Source: Actinomycetota bacterium
GTDB taxonomy: Bacteria > Actinomycetota > Aquicultoria > Aquicultorales > Aquicultoraceae
Length of the DNA stretch: 64,000 bases
Reading direction: 5' to 3'
NCBI GenBank assembly: GCA_018333515.1
Contig: JAGXSZ010000005.1
Span: forward strand, 62,001 to 126,000
Part shown: positions 30,892 through 40,750 of the stretch, piece after piece
How the letters are laid out: every line of letters begins with the position of its first letter
Numbering within the stretch: position 1 is the first letter of the stretch
Notes under the pieces: model-generated
What the model was told of the DNA's origin: nothing
What the model saw: the letters and a program-made list of their open reading frames with translations, nothing else
The model's database searches: none
Position numbers and translations under genes: made by a program

Positions 30892-31773
30892 GTGCAAGAC
30901 GACCAAGAATTGGGTAGAGAACTCTTTGGTTATAAAAAAGACGACGTCGATAGATTCCTGGCGAAACTCCATCTCGACTTGCGGATCGCTAAGGATGAAA
31001 TCGAGCGTCTAAAGACAGAACTGGGCGCTACGGAAGAGATACTCTCCGACTTTAGGGAACTCGTCGACGAGGCCGCGGTCCCCGAAGATGACTTCGGTAA
31101 ACGCGCCGCTGAAATTGTCGATAAAGCGACCGATGAAACGGCCTCGATAATTGCGAGAGCCTCGGATGAAGCACGCGAGCCGATAGAAGCGGCAGGCGCC
31201 GAGCGCGATGCTTTTCTAAACGAACACGAGGAACTTGTCATCTCGAAGCAGGAGCTTCATTCGAAAGTAAAGTCGATTCTCGACCACTACACGAGCCTCT
31301 TTGCCGAAGCCCAATGTGCCGATGAAAGCGGCGCTAAACGGCGCACCTACGGCCCGACGGCCGCGCCCGAGCCGCGCCTGGAACGCAAACGCCCGCTAGC
31401 GACGGACCTCTCTACCGAGAAGTTGCTGCTCGAAAGACTTACCCGCCTCGGCGACATCCAAGGCGTCAGCACAGTTTGGCTGTTTACCGTCACCGGTAAC
31501 GTCGTTTCGTCCTTCAACCGGCTCAGAATCGACCTTCCCGACGTAACCTCTGCGCTCGTATCGTTGGAAAAGAGCGCCGAAGATCTTGAGATAGGCCTTC
31601 AAGACGGACACGTTCGGATGCTCTTCCTTCAGCTAGATAAACTCGTCGTCATCCTTAACCCCGTTACCGAGTCGGTAATGCTCGGAATCATCGCATCGGC
31701 CGGCTCGCCAATCGGACAGATCTTCTGGTATCTCGATAAAGAAATACCCGAGTTTAGAAAGCTCTTGAGCTAA
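30892..31773 (+). CDS. DivIVA-like N-terminus plus coiled coil plus roadblock/LC7-like domain
   Basis: A 293-residue protein of unusual composition. Residues 7-45 resemble the DivIVA membrane-binding N-terminus (LGRELFGYKKDDVDRFLAKL). Residues about 46-140 are a long helical, probably coiled-coil, acidic segment. After a Pro/Arg linker, residues 176-290 resemble a roadblock/LC7 fold (TEKLLLERLTRLGDIQGVST, then VWLFTVTGNVVSSFN). Roadblock domains regulate small GTPases. DivIVA proteins mark curved membranes at poles and septa. A polarity or septum role is inferred. Start is GTG with AGGGG upstream. Confidence 0.65.
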   Translation: MQDDQELGRELFGYKKDDVDRFLAKLHLDLRIAKDEIERLKTELGATEEILSDFRELVDEAAVPEDDFGKRAAEIVDKATDETASIIARASDEAREPIEAAGAERDAFLNEHEELVISKQELHSKVKSILDHYTSLFAEAQCADESGAKRRTYGPTAAPEPRLERKRPLATDLSTEKLLLERLTRLGDIQGVSTVWLFTVTGNVVSSFNRLRIDLPDVTSALVSLEKSAEDLEIGLQDGHVRMLFLQLDKLVVILNPVTESVMLGIIASAGSPIGQIFWYLDKEIPEFRKLLS

Positions 31774-31906
31774 AGCCTTCTTATCTCCAAATCCGCACAC
31801 CCCAATAATCTTCAATAATAACGGGTAAATACCGAGTAAATACGCGCGCATAAAGTATGGCCTAGAGCATTTGACTCTGGACCAGCGGAGTAGAAAGGGA
31901 GGAGAC

Positions 31907-33016
31907 ATGGCTGATAATAGACTGACGGTCAGCATCATCAAGGCGGATGTCGGCGGGTTCGTTGGGCATAGCGACGTCCACCCGGCGCTTCTCGACAAAG
32001 CGGGTGAGCGGCTGGCGAAGATAAAAGCGGACGGCCTTATCGTCGATTACCATGTCGGTCAGGTCGGGGACGATACCTCGTTGATAATGACCCACCACAA
32101 CGGCATCGACGCCGAGCCGATACACCGTTTCGCTTGGGAGACCTTCGAGGAGATGACCGAGGTCGCGAGGGAATACGCGCAATACGGCGCGGGGCAAGAC
32201 CTGCTGGCCGAAGCGTTCTCCGGCAATGTTCGAGGGATGGGTCCGGGTGTCGCGGAAATGGACATCGAGGAGCGCCCGAGCGAGCCGATAATCTGCTTCC
32301 TCGCGGACAAGACCGAGCCGGGCGCCTGGAACTATCCCCTGTTTAAGATGTTCGGCGACCCGTTCAATACGGCGGGCCTCGTCATCGACCCCAACATGAC
32401 GACGGGTTTCAGTTTCGAGATTCACGACCTCATTAACAAGCGGAAGCTGCTGCTCAAACTGCCGGAGGATTATTACTCGCTGCTGATGTTCATCGGCGCG
32501 CCCGGGCGCTACGTTATCAAACATGTCTTCAGAAACTCCGACAACATGATCGCGGCCGTAACCTCGACGCAGAAACTCAGCTTGATAGCCGGCAGATATG
32601 TCGGCAAAGACGACCCGGTTATGATAGTGCGCTGCCAGAGCGGGCTTCCGGCGGTCGGCGAAGTTCTCGAGCCGTTCTCGATGCCGTATATGGTCGCGGG
32701 CTGGATGCGCGGCTCCCATCATGGGCCTATAATGCCGACATCCTTTGCCGACTGCCACCCCTCCAGGTTCGATGGCCCACCCAGAGTCGTAGCCTACGGC
32801 TTCCAGCTCGCTCACGGCAAGCTTATCGGCCCCCGTGACATGTTCGAGGACATCGCCTTCGACGGGGCTCGTCGGCAATGCCTCGAGGTAGCCGATTATA
32901 TCCGCCGTCATGGGCCATTCGAGCCGCACCGGCTCGGCCACGAAGACATGGAGTACACGACAATGCCGCAGTTAATGGAGAAATTCGAAAGCAAATTCGA
33001 ACCATCCGAGGATTAA
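31907..33016 (+). CDS. fbp: Fructose-1,6-bisphosphate aldolase/phosphatase (archaeal type)
   Basis: This bifunctional gluconeogenic enzyme makes and dephosphorylates fructose-1,6-bisphosphate. The 369-residue protein has the family start LTVSIIKADVGGFVGHSDVHP, MGPGVAEMDIEERPSEPIICF, and MTTGFSFEIHDL. Start at ATG 31907, with GGGAGGAGA before it; a 12-residue extension is rejected. It is found in archaea and deep-branching bacteria, often anaerobes. A long frame on the opposite strand is a shadow. Confidence 0.94.
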   Translation: MADNRLTVSIIKADVGGFVGHSDVHPALLDKAGERLAKIKADGLIVDYHVGQVGDDTSLIMTHHNGIDAEPIHRFAWETFEEMTEVAREYAQYGAGQDLLAEAFSGNVRGMGPGVAEMDIEERPSEPIICFLADKTEPGAWNYPLFKMFGDPFNTAGLVIDPNMTTGFSFEIHDLINKRKLLLKLPEDYYSLLMFIGAPGRYVIKHVFRNSDNMIAAVTSTQKLSLIAGRYVGKDDPVMIVRCQSGLPAVGEVLEPFSMPYMVAGWMRGSHHGPIMPTSFADCHPSRFDGPPRVVAYGFQLAHGKLIGPRDMFEDIAFDGARRQCLEVADYIRRHGPFEPHRLGHEDMEYTTMPQLMEKFESKFEPSED

Positions 33017-33020
33017 GCCG

Positions 33021-34199
33021 TTAAGGTAACAACTCGCTCTTCATACTGGTCCCGCGGACCGGCGCCTCGAAACCGAGCAGGTCGGCGATGGTCTTCCCTA
33101 TATCCGCAAAGGTCGACCGCACGCCGAGACTCCTGCCTGGGCCTAACGAGCGCCCATAGATAAGGTAGGGCACGTATTCGCGGGAGTGGTCGGTGCTCGG
33201 GGTTGTCGGGTCGCAGCCATGGTCGGCGGTGATTATCAAGACATCGTCACTCTCTAGCGCTTCGACAATCTCGGGTAGGCGGGCATCGGCCGCGGCCAGC
33301 CCCCGCGCGTAACCCTCGGGGTTATTCCGGTGTCCCCACTCACTGTCGAAATCGACGAGGTTCGTAAATACGATGCCCGTTTTGCGCTCGCGCATTGCCT
33401 TGAGGGTCTCGTCTAGGCCGTGCATGTTGCCCTCCGTGTGGATTCCTTCCGGGACGCCCATGTCCGCGAATATCTCCCGTATCTTGCCGACGCCGTAGAC
33501 GGGGACACCCGCCTCCCGCGCGTAGTCCAAAACGGTCTTCGCCGGCGGTTTCAAGGAGAAGTCTTTTCGCCGGTGAGTCCGCGCGAAACTCCCCGGCTCC
33601 CCTATAAACGGCCGTGCGATAACCCGGCCCACCGCGTGCTCACCAGTTAGAATCTTGCGCGCCGCCTCGCACATCCAATAGAGTTCGGCTATCGGGACTA
33701 TCTCCTCGTGAGTCGTGATTTGAAAGACGCTATCGGCCGAGGTGTAAATAATCGGCTTGCCCGTCTTCATGTGTTCCTCACCGAGTTCTTCCATGATACC
33801 GGTGCCGGAGGCCGTTTTGTTGCCGAGAGTTCCCCGCCCTATCGCTTTCTCGAAGGCATCGATGACCTCCGCCGGAAAACCGTTCGGATAGGTCGGGAAC
33901 AAGGTCTCGAGCGCTAAGCCCATCATCTCCCAATGCCCGGTCGTAGTGTCTTTACCCGGGGACGCCTCGGCCATCTTGCCGAAGAACGCAAGCGGCTGCT
34001 CCGCCGGCTCGACCCCTTCTATCTCTATGATATTGCCGAGCCCCAAGGCGCCGAGGTTGGGAACGGCCAGCCCGCCTACCGCTTTCGCGGTATTGCCGAG
34101 CGTGTTGCTCCCCTCATCCCCGTATTTGGCGGCATCGGGCAGAGCGCCCGCGCCGACGCTATCGAAAACTATCAGTAATACCCTTTTTATCTGAGACAT
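33021..34199 (-). CDS. deoB: Phosphopentomutase
   Basis: This 392-residue alkaline-phosphatase-superfamily metalloenzyme interconverts (deoxy)ribose 1- and 5-phosphate. Motifs: [37 protein letters not shown] (metal and phospho-Thr region), [16 protein letters not shown] and [25 protein letters not shown] precedes the ATG. With pdp it completes nucleoside breakdown. Confidence 0.96.
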   Translation of the reverse strand: MSQIKRVLLIVFDSVGAGALPDAAKYGDEGSNTLGNTAKAVGGLAVPNLGALGLGNIIEIEGVEPAEQPLAFFGKMAEASPGKDTTTGHWEMMGLALETLFPTYPNGFPAEVIDAFEKAIGRGTLGNKTASGTGIMEELGEEHMKTGKPIIYTSADSVFQITTHEEIVPIAELYWMCEAARKILTGEHAVGRVIARPFIGEPGSFARTHRRKDFSLKPPAKTVLDYAREAGVPVYGVGKIREIFADMGVPEGIHTEGNMHGLDETLKAMRERKTGIVFTNLVDFDSEWGHRNNPEGYARGLAAADARLPEIVEALESDDVLIITADHGCDPTTPSTDHSREYVPYLIYGRSLGPGRSLGVRSTFADIGKTIADLLGFEAPVRGTSMKSELLP

Positions 34200-34226
34200 A
34201 TCTCTCCTGTAAGTCGCAGTCGTTCG

Positions 34227-35120
34227 TTATCCCTTAGACCCCTTCGGGTGCGCGCGCTCGTAAACCGCCCGCAGTTTTTCTTTGGTGACGTGCGTATATA
34301 TCTGCGTCGTCGAGATATTGGCGTGCCCGAGCAATTCCTGCACCACCCTGAGGTCCGCTCCGTTAGCGAGCAGGTGCGTGGCGAACGAATGTCGCAGCGA
34401 GTGCGGATACATATCTCCGATTTCGGCTTTCTCCGCGTATTTCTTTACCGCTTTCCAACAGCTCTGCCTCGACAGGCGCTCGCCTCTAACATTCAGAAAG
34501 AGCGCCGTCGGGCGGTACTTACCCGCTAATTGGGGCCTCGATTTGTTGATATACTCGGTCACCGCCTCCGACGCGTGGCTGCCCAGGGGAACGATGCGCT
34601 CTTTGGAAGCCTTGCCCAAACAGCGCAGATAGCCGTTGCGCAGGTCCACATCCTCGGCATCGAGGGCGACCAATTCCGAGACCCGCAAACCGCTGCTGTA
34701 CAGCAGCTCCAGTATCGCCCGGTCTCGCATAACACCCGGACTAGCCCCTAAAGGCTGCTCCAGAAGTTTGCCGACCTGGGCCACCGAGAGCACTTTCGGC
34801 AATTTTCGCGCCTTCTTGGGCGCCCTGATGTCGGCGGTAGGAAAGTTCTCGGTCACGCCGTCACGGACGAGAAATTTGTGGAACGCTTTGAGCGACGCGA
34901 CCTTCCTGGCCACCGAAGCGTCGCCATACTCTTCGCGCAGCCTCTTCAGGTACGCCAGGACCAGGTCGTATGTGACCGTGTCAAAAGAAGCGATACCGGC
35001 CTCGTCCAGGTAGTCGAGGTATCGGCGGAGGTCCAACTCGTACGCGTCGATACTATTCTTGGCCAGCCCTTTCTCTACGGACAAATAGTTCAAGAAATCG
35101 AGCAGATAATCGCGTATCAT
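34227..35120 (-). CDS. xerD: Site-specific tyrosine recombinase XerD
   Basis: XerD resolves chromosome dimers at dif with XerC. The 297-residue protein has a SAM-like core-binding N-terminus (LSVEKGLAKNSIDAYELDLR), and all catalytic residues: R in SSGLRVSELVAL, K in GKASKERIVPLG, HxxR in PHSLRHSFATHLL, H in LLGHANIST, and Y in TTQIYTHV. Its place between NUDIX and scpA matches actinobacterial xerD. No link with the accessory islets is apparent. Confidence 0.95.
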   Translation of the reverse strand: MIRDYLLDFLNYLSVEKGLAKNSIDAYELDLRRYLDYLDEAGIASFDTVTYDLVLAYLKRLREEYGDASVARKVASLKAFHKFLVRDGVTENFPTADIRAPKKARKLPKVLSVAQVGKLLEQPLGASPGVMRDRAILELLYSSGLRVSELVALDAEDVDLRNGYLRCLGKASKERIVPLGSHASEAVTEYINKSRPQLAGKYRPTALFLNVRGERLSRQSCWKAVKKYAEKAEIGDMYPHSLRHSFATHLLANGADLRVVQELLGHANISTTQIYTHVTKEKLRAVYERAHPKGSKG

Positions 35121-35128
35121 ATCGCCGC

Positions 35129-35680
35129 CTACAATCCTATCCGGCCTACTTTTTGCGCCGCCATCAGTATTGCCGTCAGTGTTTTGGCGTCCTCTATTTC
35201 GCCGCGCGAAACCATCTCCAGCGCCTGCCCCAGAGGGATCAACACCAGCTCGATATCGTCCTCGCCCGGCTCGAGTTCCGGCTCACCCTCCTCGAGGTCA
35301 TCCGAGAAAAACAAGTAAAATCGCTCATCGGTAAAGCCGGCCGAGGTGTAAAACGCCGCCAGTTTCTCGATCTTCTTAACCGTATAGCCGGTCTCCTCTT
35401 TCAACTCTCTTAACGCGCAATCCGCCGGGTCCTCGCCCTCCGAAAGCAGGCCCGCCGGAATCTCGAGAAGGTCCCTTTTGAGCGGGTGCCGGTACTGATT
35501 GACCAGGACGATGTTGTTGTGGGCGTCCAGCGCCGCGATTCCGACCGCGTCGAGATGTTCGACGACCTCCCGCTTTAATATCCTTCCCTCGATGTTTTTG
35601 ACCTTATCGACATGGAGCCTTATTATCGCCCCGTTGTAGATAAGATTCGACTCCACCACCGTAAACTTCTTCTCTTTCAA
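35129..35680 (-). CDS. NUDIX hydrolase, ADP-ribose pyrophosphatase type
   Basis: This 183-residue NUDIX protein has the box GLLSEGEDPADCALRELKEE followed by TGY, and the strand VVEHLDAVGIAALD. The lack of insertion and the KREVVEH start are typical of ADP-ribose diphosphatases. It overlaps the DUF3866 gene stop and lies 8 bases before xerD. The same gene neighbours xerD and pyrG in Mycobacterium. Confidence 0.92.
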   Translation of the reverse strand: MKEKKFTVVESNLIYNGAIIRLHVDKVKNIEGRILKREVVEHLDAVGIAALDAHNNIVLVNQYRHPLKRDLLEIPAGLLSEGEDPADCALRELKEETGYTVKKIEKLAAFYTSAGFTDERFYLFFSDDLEEGEPELEPGEDDIELVLIPLGQALEMVSRGEIEDAKTLTAILMAAQKVGRIGL

Positions 35681-36762
35681 CTCTCATCCCCTACTAAAAT
35701 GCGCGCCGCGAAAATCGCGGCCGCTCCCGCGGCCATAAAAAATTCCGGCTCTTCCTCGATGCCCCTCCCCATCGTAGTCGGGCGTATCTCGGCGGCATCA
35801 AGCGCCGCTCGCGTCTCGCTCGCGTCGAGCGTCTCAATACGATGCATGCGGCCGATTTCCGCGCGCGCGACCTGTCCTTCGATAATCGATCTCTTCGCCC
35901 CTTCGACCACCGGAAACGTCACTACGGCGGGGGTTGTCGCCGCTATTTTGAGCGCCGTTATCGTGTGGTGGCTCAAGCCCTGGTGCCGCCCCCTCTTGTC
36001 CGCGAAACTTATGCGCGGCACGGCTATCGCGACACCGCCCAGGCTGTTTACCGCGTTTACTATCTGGCCCTGCTCGATCCCGGTATAGCCGAGTTTGGTG
36101 CCGGTCCCGACAATCCCCGGGCCCATGGAGACGATGGCGGCGTCCGCTTCCGCCGCGTATTTCGCCGCCGCCAAGCCGCTATAGATATTTATCGCTTCGA
36201 GGTCTCCGCCGAACGCATGGCCAATAGTTATCGTGGCATCTAAGAAGTTGCCCTCTTTGAGACGGGCGACCGTCTCGCTCAACGCTAAAGGCAGCGCCGC
36301 GCCGTCGGTCATAATATAAGCGATTTTCGCCTCGGGCATCAGCTTTCTGAGCATCACCGCCGCGGCCGGCAGCTGGCTATGGAGCGTCCCTATAATAACG
36401 GGCAAGCCGTCGATGTTCGACGCGTCACGCAATACTTCATGGTGGGGGCTTTCCCGCTCCTCAGCGGCTAGACACTTTATCTGAAGCGGCGTATAGCGAA
36501 GCTTCATAATGTGGCCCGGCGCCGGGACCTCCAGCGAGCGCCGCGCCAAATTCCAGAGAATATAGTGGCTGCCTCCGGTTCCCAGGCCGACATCGACGGC
36601 GGTCGTGTTTAAAACGACTTCATCGCCGGGCGAAATCTCCCCGACCAGGGCCGGGTAAGATATCGCGCGGCCGTTTTCGCCGTCGATTTCGACGTTTACC
36701 TCGATATATCCCGGACGCGTTCTGACGACTTCCAGCACACGCGCGTGTCTTAACGTAAGCAT
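35677..36762 (-). CDS. DUF3866 family protein
   Basis: DUF3866 proteins are found almost only in Actinobacteria and relatives and have no known function. This 361-residue protein starts MLTLRHARVLEVVRTRPGYI, with VVLNTTAVDVGLGTGGSHYI, then VIIGTLHSQLPAAAVML and a C-terminal run HQGLSHHTITAL. GGAG lies six bases upstream. The C-terminal overlap with the NUDIX gene suggests coupling. The role is unknown. Confidence 0.9.
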   Translation of the reverse strand: MLTLRHARVLEVVRTRPGYIEVNVEIDGENGRAISYPALVGEISPGDEVVLNTTAVDVGLGTGGSHYILWNLARRSLEVPAPGHIMKLRYTPLQIKCLAAEERESPHHEVLRDASNIDGLPVIIGTLHSQLPAAAVMLRKLMPEAKIAYIMTDGAALPLALSETVARLKEGNFLDATITIGHAFGGDLEAINIYSGLAAAKYAAEADAAIVSMGPGIVGTGTKLGYTGIEQGQIVNAVNSLGGVAIAVPRISFADKRGRHQGLSHHTITALKIAATTPAVVTFPVVEGAKRSIIEGQVARAEIGRMHRIETLDASETRAALDAAEIRPTTMGRGIEEEPEFFMAAGAAAIFAARILVGDES

Positions 36763-36886
36763 CGTCGCTCCATTTTCAAAGGATTCCAATATTTCGCGCT
36801 CTTAGGCACAGAGTATACCATGAAATAAAACGGCGGAGCGGACGACCCGCTTGTAATGGATTATAGTCAGCTCGGACGCAAAGTCG

Positions 36887-37996
36887 CTATGGCGACCTTA
36901 TCAGCTCGAGCAGTAGCTCCGACAGCTTGACCAGCTCCGCCACGGGTAAGAACTCGTCTTTGCCGTGGACATTTTCGGCGCCCATGCTAAGATTGACGGC
37001 AACCACGCCTTTCGCGTTGAAGACATTGGTGTCGCTTCCGCCCCCGGTATGCGTGATAACCGGTTCGATGCCGATACTCTTCATCGCGCTTATCGCCCTG
37101 GCCACAATCGGCTCGTCCTCGGTTAGAGAATACCCCTCGTAAGGCCGGTACCGGACGATGTTTACACTCGCGCCGGTCTCTTCCGCCGCCGCGTTGAAGC
37201 ACTCGACCATGTGTCTCGATTGCTCCCGCAGTTTTTCGATGTCGATACTCCTGGACTCCGCGAAGACTTTGGCGCGCTCGGCGACGATATTGCCGGCTAT
37301 ACCCCCCTCTACGGTGCCCACATTGGCCGTAGTCTCACTGTCTATCCTGCCGAGCCTCATCATGCTTATCGCTTTCGACGCCGCGACGATTGCGTTGATG
37401 CCTGTTTCGGGAGCGATTCCCGCATGCGCCGCCCTGCCTGTAAACTCGACCTCGAAGGAATCCTGATACGGTGCTTTTACGTTTATCAGGCCGACCTTCC
37501 CGTTCGCGTCGAGAACATAAGCGTAATCGAGACTTTTATCGTCGAGGTCGAGGTGTTTCGCGCCTTTGAGACCGACCTCTTCGGCTACGGTGAAGACAAG
37601 GTGAACAGGCCCGTGCGCGAAGGTGGTTGCCGCTAGAACCGTAGCCAGCTCGAGCATGGCGGCGACTCCCGCTTTGTCGTCCGCCCCCAATATAGTGTCG
37701 CCCCGGCTTTTGATGAGGCCGTCTTCGACCAAGACTTTCACGCCTTGCGCGGGCTCGACAGTATCGATGTGCGCCGCGAATAAAATACAGGGGCCGTCGG
37801 CGGTGCCGGGTATGGTGACATGAATGTTCCCGGTGTTGCCGCTTATAGAAGGGCCGGTCTCGTCTTCATAGGTCAAGTAGCCAAGCGCGGTTAGATAGCT
37901 CGTGATATGGTCGGCAATCGCCCGCTCGTTATAGCTCGGGCTGTAAATACTCACCAGGTTTTCGAAGATTCTTAAGACTCGCCCCTCGTCTACCAT
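36887..37996 (-). CDS. M20-family metallopeptidase (PepT-like)
   Basis: A 369-residue zinc peptidase. Metal-binding motifs: FAAHIDTVEPAQGV, GADDKAGVAAMLEL, and TVAEEVGLKGAKHLD, with the dimerisation domain from about residue 180 (GRAAHAGIAPETGINA). It resembles PepT/M20 tripeptidases more than DapE. Start at ATG 37996 with GGAGG upstream; an in-frame 26-residue extension is rejected. Substrate not settled. Confidence 0.9.
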   Translation of the reverse strand: MVDEGRVLRIFENLVSIYSPSYNERAIADHITSYLTALGYLTYEDETGPSISGNTGNIHVTIPGTADGPCILFAAHIDTVEPAQGVKVLVEDGLIKSRGDTILGADDKAGVAAMLELATVLAATTFAHGPVHLVFTVAEEVGLKGAKHLDLDDKSLDYAYVLDANGKVGLINVKAPYQDSFEVEFTGRAAHAGIAPETGINAIVAASKAISMMRLGRIDSETTANVGTVEGGIAGNIVAERAKVFAESRSIDIEKLREQSRHMVECFNAAAEETGASVNIVRYRPYEGYSLTEDEPIVARAISAMKSIGIEPVITHTGGGSDTNVFNAKGVVAVNLSMGAENVHGKDEFLPVAELVKLSELLLELIRSP

Positions 37997-38082
37997 ATGC
38001 CCCTCCGACCATCGACTATCCTTCACGACCTTTTCGGCCGTGACTCGTAAACTGATCTCTATTCCCTCACACAACGATCTCC

Positions 38083-39717
38083 CTAATAGTTGTGTATCGA
38101 GGCCGCTTTCCCTCTCCCTGTATGGTAACGGAGCGCCGCCCCTATAAATTCCCTAAACAGCGGATGCGGCCTGGTAGGGCGCGATTTGAACTCGGGGTGA
38201 AACTGCGTTCCTACGAACCAGGGATGGTCGGCTATCTCGACTATCTCGACGAGTTTACCGTCGGGCGACTCTCCGCTCAAGGTGAGCCCGGCTTTTCTAA
38301 GCGCCTCCACAAACTCGTTGCTTACCTCATAGCGGTGACGATGGCGCTCCTGTATTTCGAGCGCGCCGTACGCCTCGTGGGCGAAGGTCTTCTTTGTAAG
38401 CTTGCACGGATACGCGCCGAGGCGCATCGTCCCTCCCATATCTTCGACGCTCTTCTGTTCAGGCAATAAATCGATAACCGGATAATCCGTCGCGGGGTCG
38501 AATTCCGAACTGTTCGCGCCCGCATAGCCGACTACGTTTCGCGCGAACTCGACGACCGCACACTGCATACCGAGGCATATTCCAAAGAACGGAATCTTGT
38601 TTTCACGGGCAAACTTAACGGCGTGAATCTTGCCCTCGATACCCCTTATCCCGAAACCGCCCGGCACTAGAATCCCGTCTACCGCGATGAGTTGACGTTC
38701 GACCTCTTCCTGGCTGACCGTTTCGGCGTCGACCCAGACAATCTCGACATCGGTGTTGTTGTAGAAGCCGCCGTGTTTAAGCGCTTCGACCACGCTTAAA
38801 TAAGCGTCGGGAAGCTGAACGTATTTACCGACCAGCCCGATCCGAATCTTCTTTTCGAGCCTGCGAATCCTCTCCACGAGGCTGTTCCACTCCGAGAGGT
38901 CGGCCTTGCCGTTGCCGAGCTTCAGGTGCTCGACGACGATATCGTCGAGCCCTTCCTCGTGCAACCTCAACGGTATTACATAAAGATTATCGACGTCGAC
39001 GGCGGTTATTACCGAAGAAGGCTCGGTGTCGCAGAAGAGTCCTATCTTGCGTTTTATCGACACGTCGATTGCGCGGTCGCACCGCGCCACTATGATATCG
39101 GGCTGAATGCCGATACTGCGCAGCTCCTTTACGCTATGCTGCGTAGGCTTCGTCTTAAGTTCCGATGAAGATACGAGATGCGGCACGAGGGTCACATGTA
39201 TATAAAGGACGTTGCTCTTTCCGGCGTCTTTCTTGAATTGACGAATCGCCTCCAGAAAGGGAAGGCTCTCGATATCGCCGACGGTTCCGCCGACCTCCGT
39301 TATGACGATATGCTTCTCATCATCACTGCCCAAACTAAGTATGCGCTGTTTTATCTCGTTGGTCACGTGGGGGATTACTTGGACGGTTCCGCCCAGAAAT
39401 TCGCCCCGGCGCTCTTTGGCAATTATCGACGAGTATATTTGCCCGGCGGTCACATTGCTGTCCTTGCCGAGGTTCTCATCGATGAAACGCTCGTAATGCC
39501 CGAGATCCAGGTCGGTTTCGGTGCCGTCCTCGGTGACGAAGACCTCACCGTGCTGGAAAGGGCTCATCGTTCCGGGGTCGACGTTGAGGTAGGGGTCGAG
39601 TTTTTGAATCGTCACCTTGAATCCCCTGGTCTTCAAGAGTCTTCCGAGCGAAGCCGCCGTGATCCCCTTTCCCAGTGACGATACGACTCCACCGGTTACG
39701 AAGATATATTTAGCCAA
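38083..39717 (-). CDS. pyrG: CTP synthase
   Basis: CTP synthase amidates UTP using glutamine. The 544-residue protein has the N-terminal synthase domain with [19 protein letters not shown] and [20 protein letters not shown], and the C-terminal class I amidotransferase with [16 protein letters not shown] and [12 protein letters not shown]. Complete length. The M20 peptidase frame begins close downstream. Confidence 0.97.
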   Translation of the reverse strand: MAKYIFVTGGVVSSLGKGITAASLGRLLKTRGFKVTIQKLDPYLNVDPGTMSPFQHGEVFVTEDGTETDLDLGHYERFIDENLGKDSNVTAGQIYSSIIAKERRGEFLGGTVQVIPHVTNEIKQRILSLGSDDEKHIVITEVGGTVGDIESLPFLEAIRQFKKDAGKSNVLYIHVTLVPHLVSSSELKTKPTQHSVKELRSIGIQPDIIVARCDRAIDVSIKRKIGLFCDTEPSSVITAVDVDNLYVIPLRLHEEGLDDIVVEHLKLGNGKADLSEWNSLVERIRRLEKKIRIGLVGKYVQLPDAYLSVVEALKHGGFYNNTDVEIVWVDAETVSQEEVERQLIAVDGILVPGGFGIRGIEGKIHAVKFARENKIPFFGICLGMQCAVVEFARNVVGYAGANSSEFDPATDYPVIDLLPEQKSVEDMGGTMRLGAYPCKLTKKTFAHEAYGALEIQERHRHRYEVSNEFVEALRKAGLTLSGESPDGKLVEIVEIADHPWFVGTQFHPEFKSRPTRPHPLFREFIGAALRYHTGRGKAASIHNY

Positions 39718-39846
39718 TCGTCTCTCCCCTTTTGTTTGCCATACCGATAATAAAGTCTACAATAACGGCAACTTAACCGCAAAACATCCAGCCATCAAAA
39801 CGCCAACTTTTGAATTGTAACATGAAACCGGCGTCCGTGCGGGCTA

Positions 39847-40719
39847 CTATATATTTCTACCCAAACGGTCGAATTCCCGCAAAACCGGCGTATTCTCGAT
39901 TATCCCGGTAAGCGAATACCTCTCGGTTAAGACCTGTAACGCGACAAGAACAATGATCAGCGGCAGCTTCACGCCCCAGCCGAAGGTTATCACAAAGCTG
40001 AAGCCGAGAACCGCCCCGAGAACGTTCGACCCGACATCTCCAAGCATTATCTCCTCTCTTAAGTCCGCCCTCAACAGAACGAGCGCGACCCCGAGGAGCG
40101 CCGCCGTCGCTAGCCCATACGATGAGGGCGCGTAGAGCAAAAATATCGAAAGGAGCGGAATAAAGAACTTGAGCGCCCTGCCCGGCCTCAAATCCAGCAA
40201 ATTAAGCGTGTTGACGAACAAAGCTATGAGCAGCGCATCCCCAAAAGCTTCGAGCGGTCCGATCGAGAGCTGATATATTGCGAAAAACGCAACGGCGGGA
40301 ATTCCCAGCGCTTTGAGCGCGCCCGTCGTCAGACGACCTTTGAGTAATTGCCCTATGTGCCCCCGGAACCCGGTAGACTCCCGACTTCCCAACAGATCAT
40401 CGATAAGCCCGAAGATCCCGACCCCCAGGATAAGAATGGTAAGCGGCATGGAGATGTCGGGCGTAAATTGAAATCGCTCCGGAACCGGCAGGCCGACGAT
40501 ATCCCGCGCAAAGCCAAACGCGGCCGCGACCGCCATCATGGCGAGCCAAACCAATATAAGGCTCAACCCCATCATGTTTACCACATCTCGGCGGCGATAG
40601 TTCTGTTTTAGCGCGCCCGAATCGTGGAGCAGACGCTTGAGCGCGCCGCCTATAATAGCGGCGAGTATCACTCCGGTTATAAAGTGCGCGATAGTCCAAA
40701 GGACAGTAAAGATCGACAT
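39847..40719 (-). CDS. Glycosyltransferase family 4-like prenyl-phosphate sugar transferase
   Basis: A 290-residue polytopic membrane protein of the MraY/WecA superfamily. Diagnostic acidic motifs: GLIDDLLGS (Mg), NTLNLLDLRPGRALK, and MLGDVGSNVLG. Around nine or ten membrane helices. Enzymes of this type transfer a sugar-1-phosphate onto an isoprenoid phosphate and start a cell-surface glycan. Donor unknown. Lies 31 bases downstream of the giant membrane protein gene. Confidence 0.82.
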   Translation of the reverse strand: MSIFTVLWTIAHFITGVILAAIIGGALKRLLHDSGALKQNYRRRDVVNMMGLSLILVWLAMMAVAAAFGFARDIVGLPVPERFQFTPDISMPLTILILGVGIFGLIDDLLGSRESTGFRGHIGQLLKGRLTTGALKALGIPAVAFFAIYQLSIGPLEAFGDALLIALFVNTLNLLDLRPGRALKFFIPLLSIFLLYAPSSYGLATAALLGVALVLLRADLREEIMLGDVGSNVLGAVLGFSFVITFGWGVKLPLIIVLVALQVLTERYSLTGIIENTPVLREFDRLGRNI

Positions 40720-40750
40720 CGCTCCTCGAATAAATCTGGATCAACTAGCT

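Noticed and set aside
31862-32941. A 359-codon minus-strand frame opposite the FBP aldolase/phosphatase gene
   Set aside because: It is a shadow of the conserved plus-strand gene; it is rich in Arg, Glu and Val and matches no family.
34227-35120. XerD as the integrase of the tRNA-anchored islet
   Set aside because: It is 30 kb away, in the conserved actinobacterial order with scpAB and the NUDIX gene, and has typical XerD motifs.
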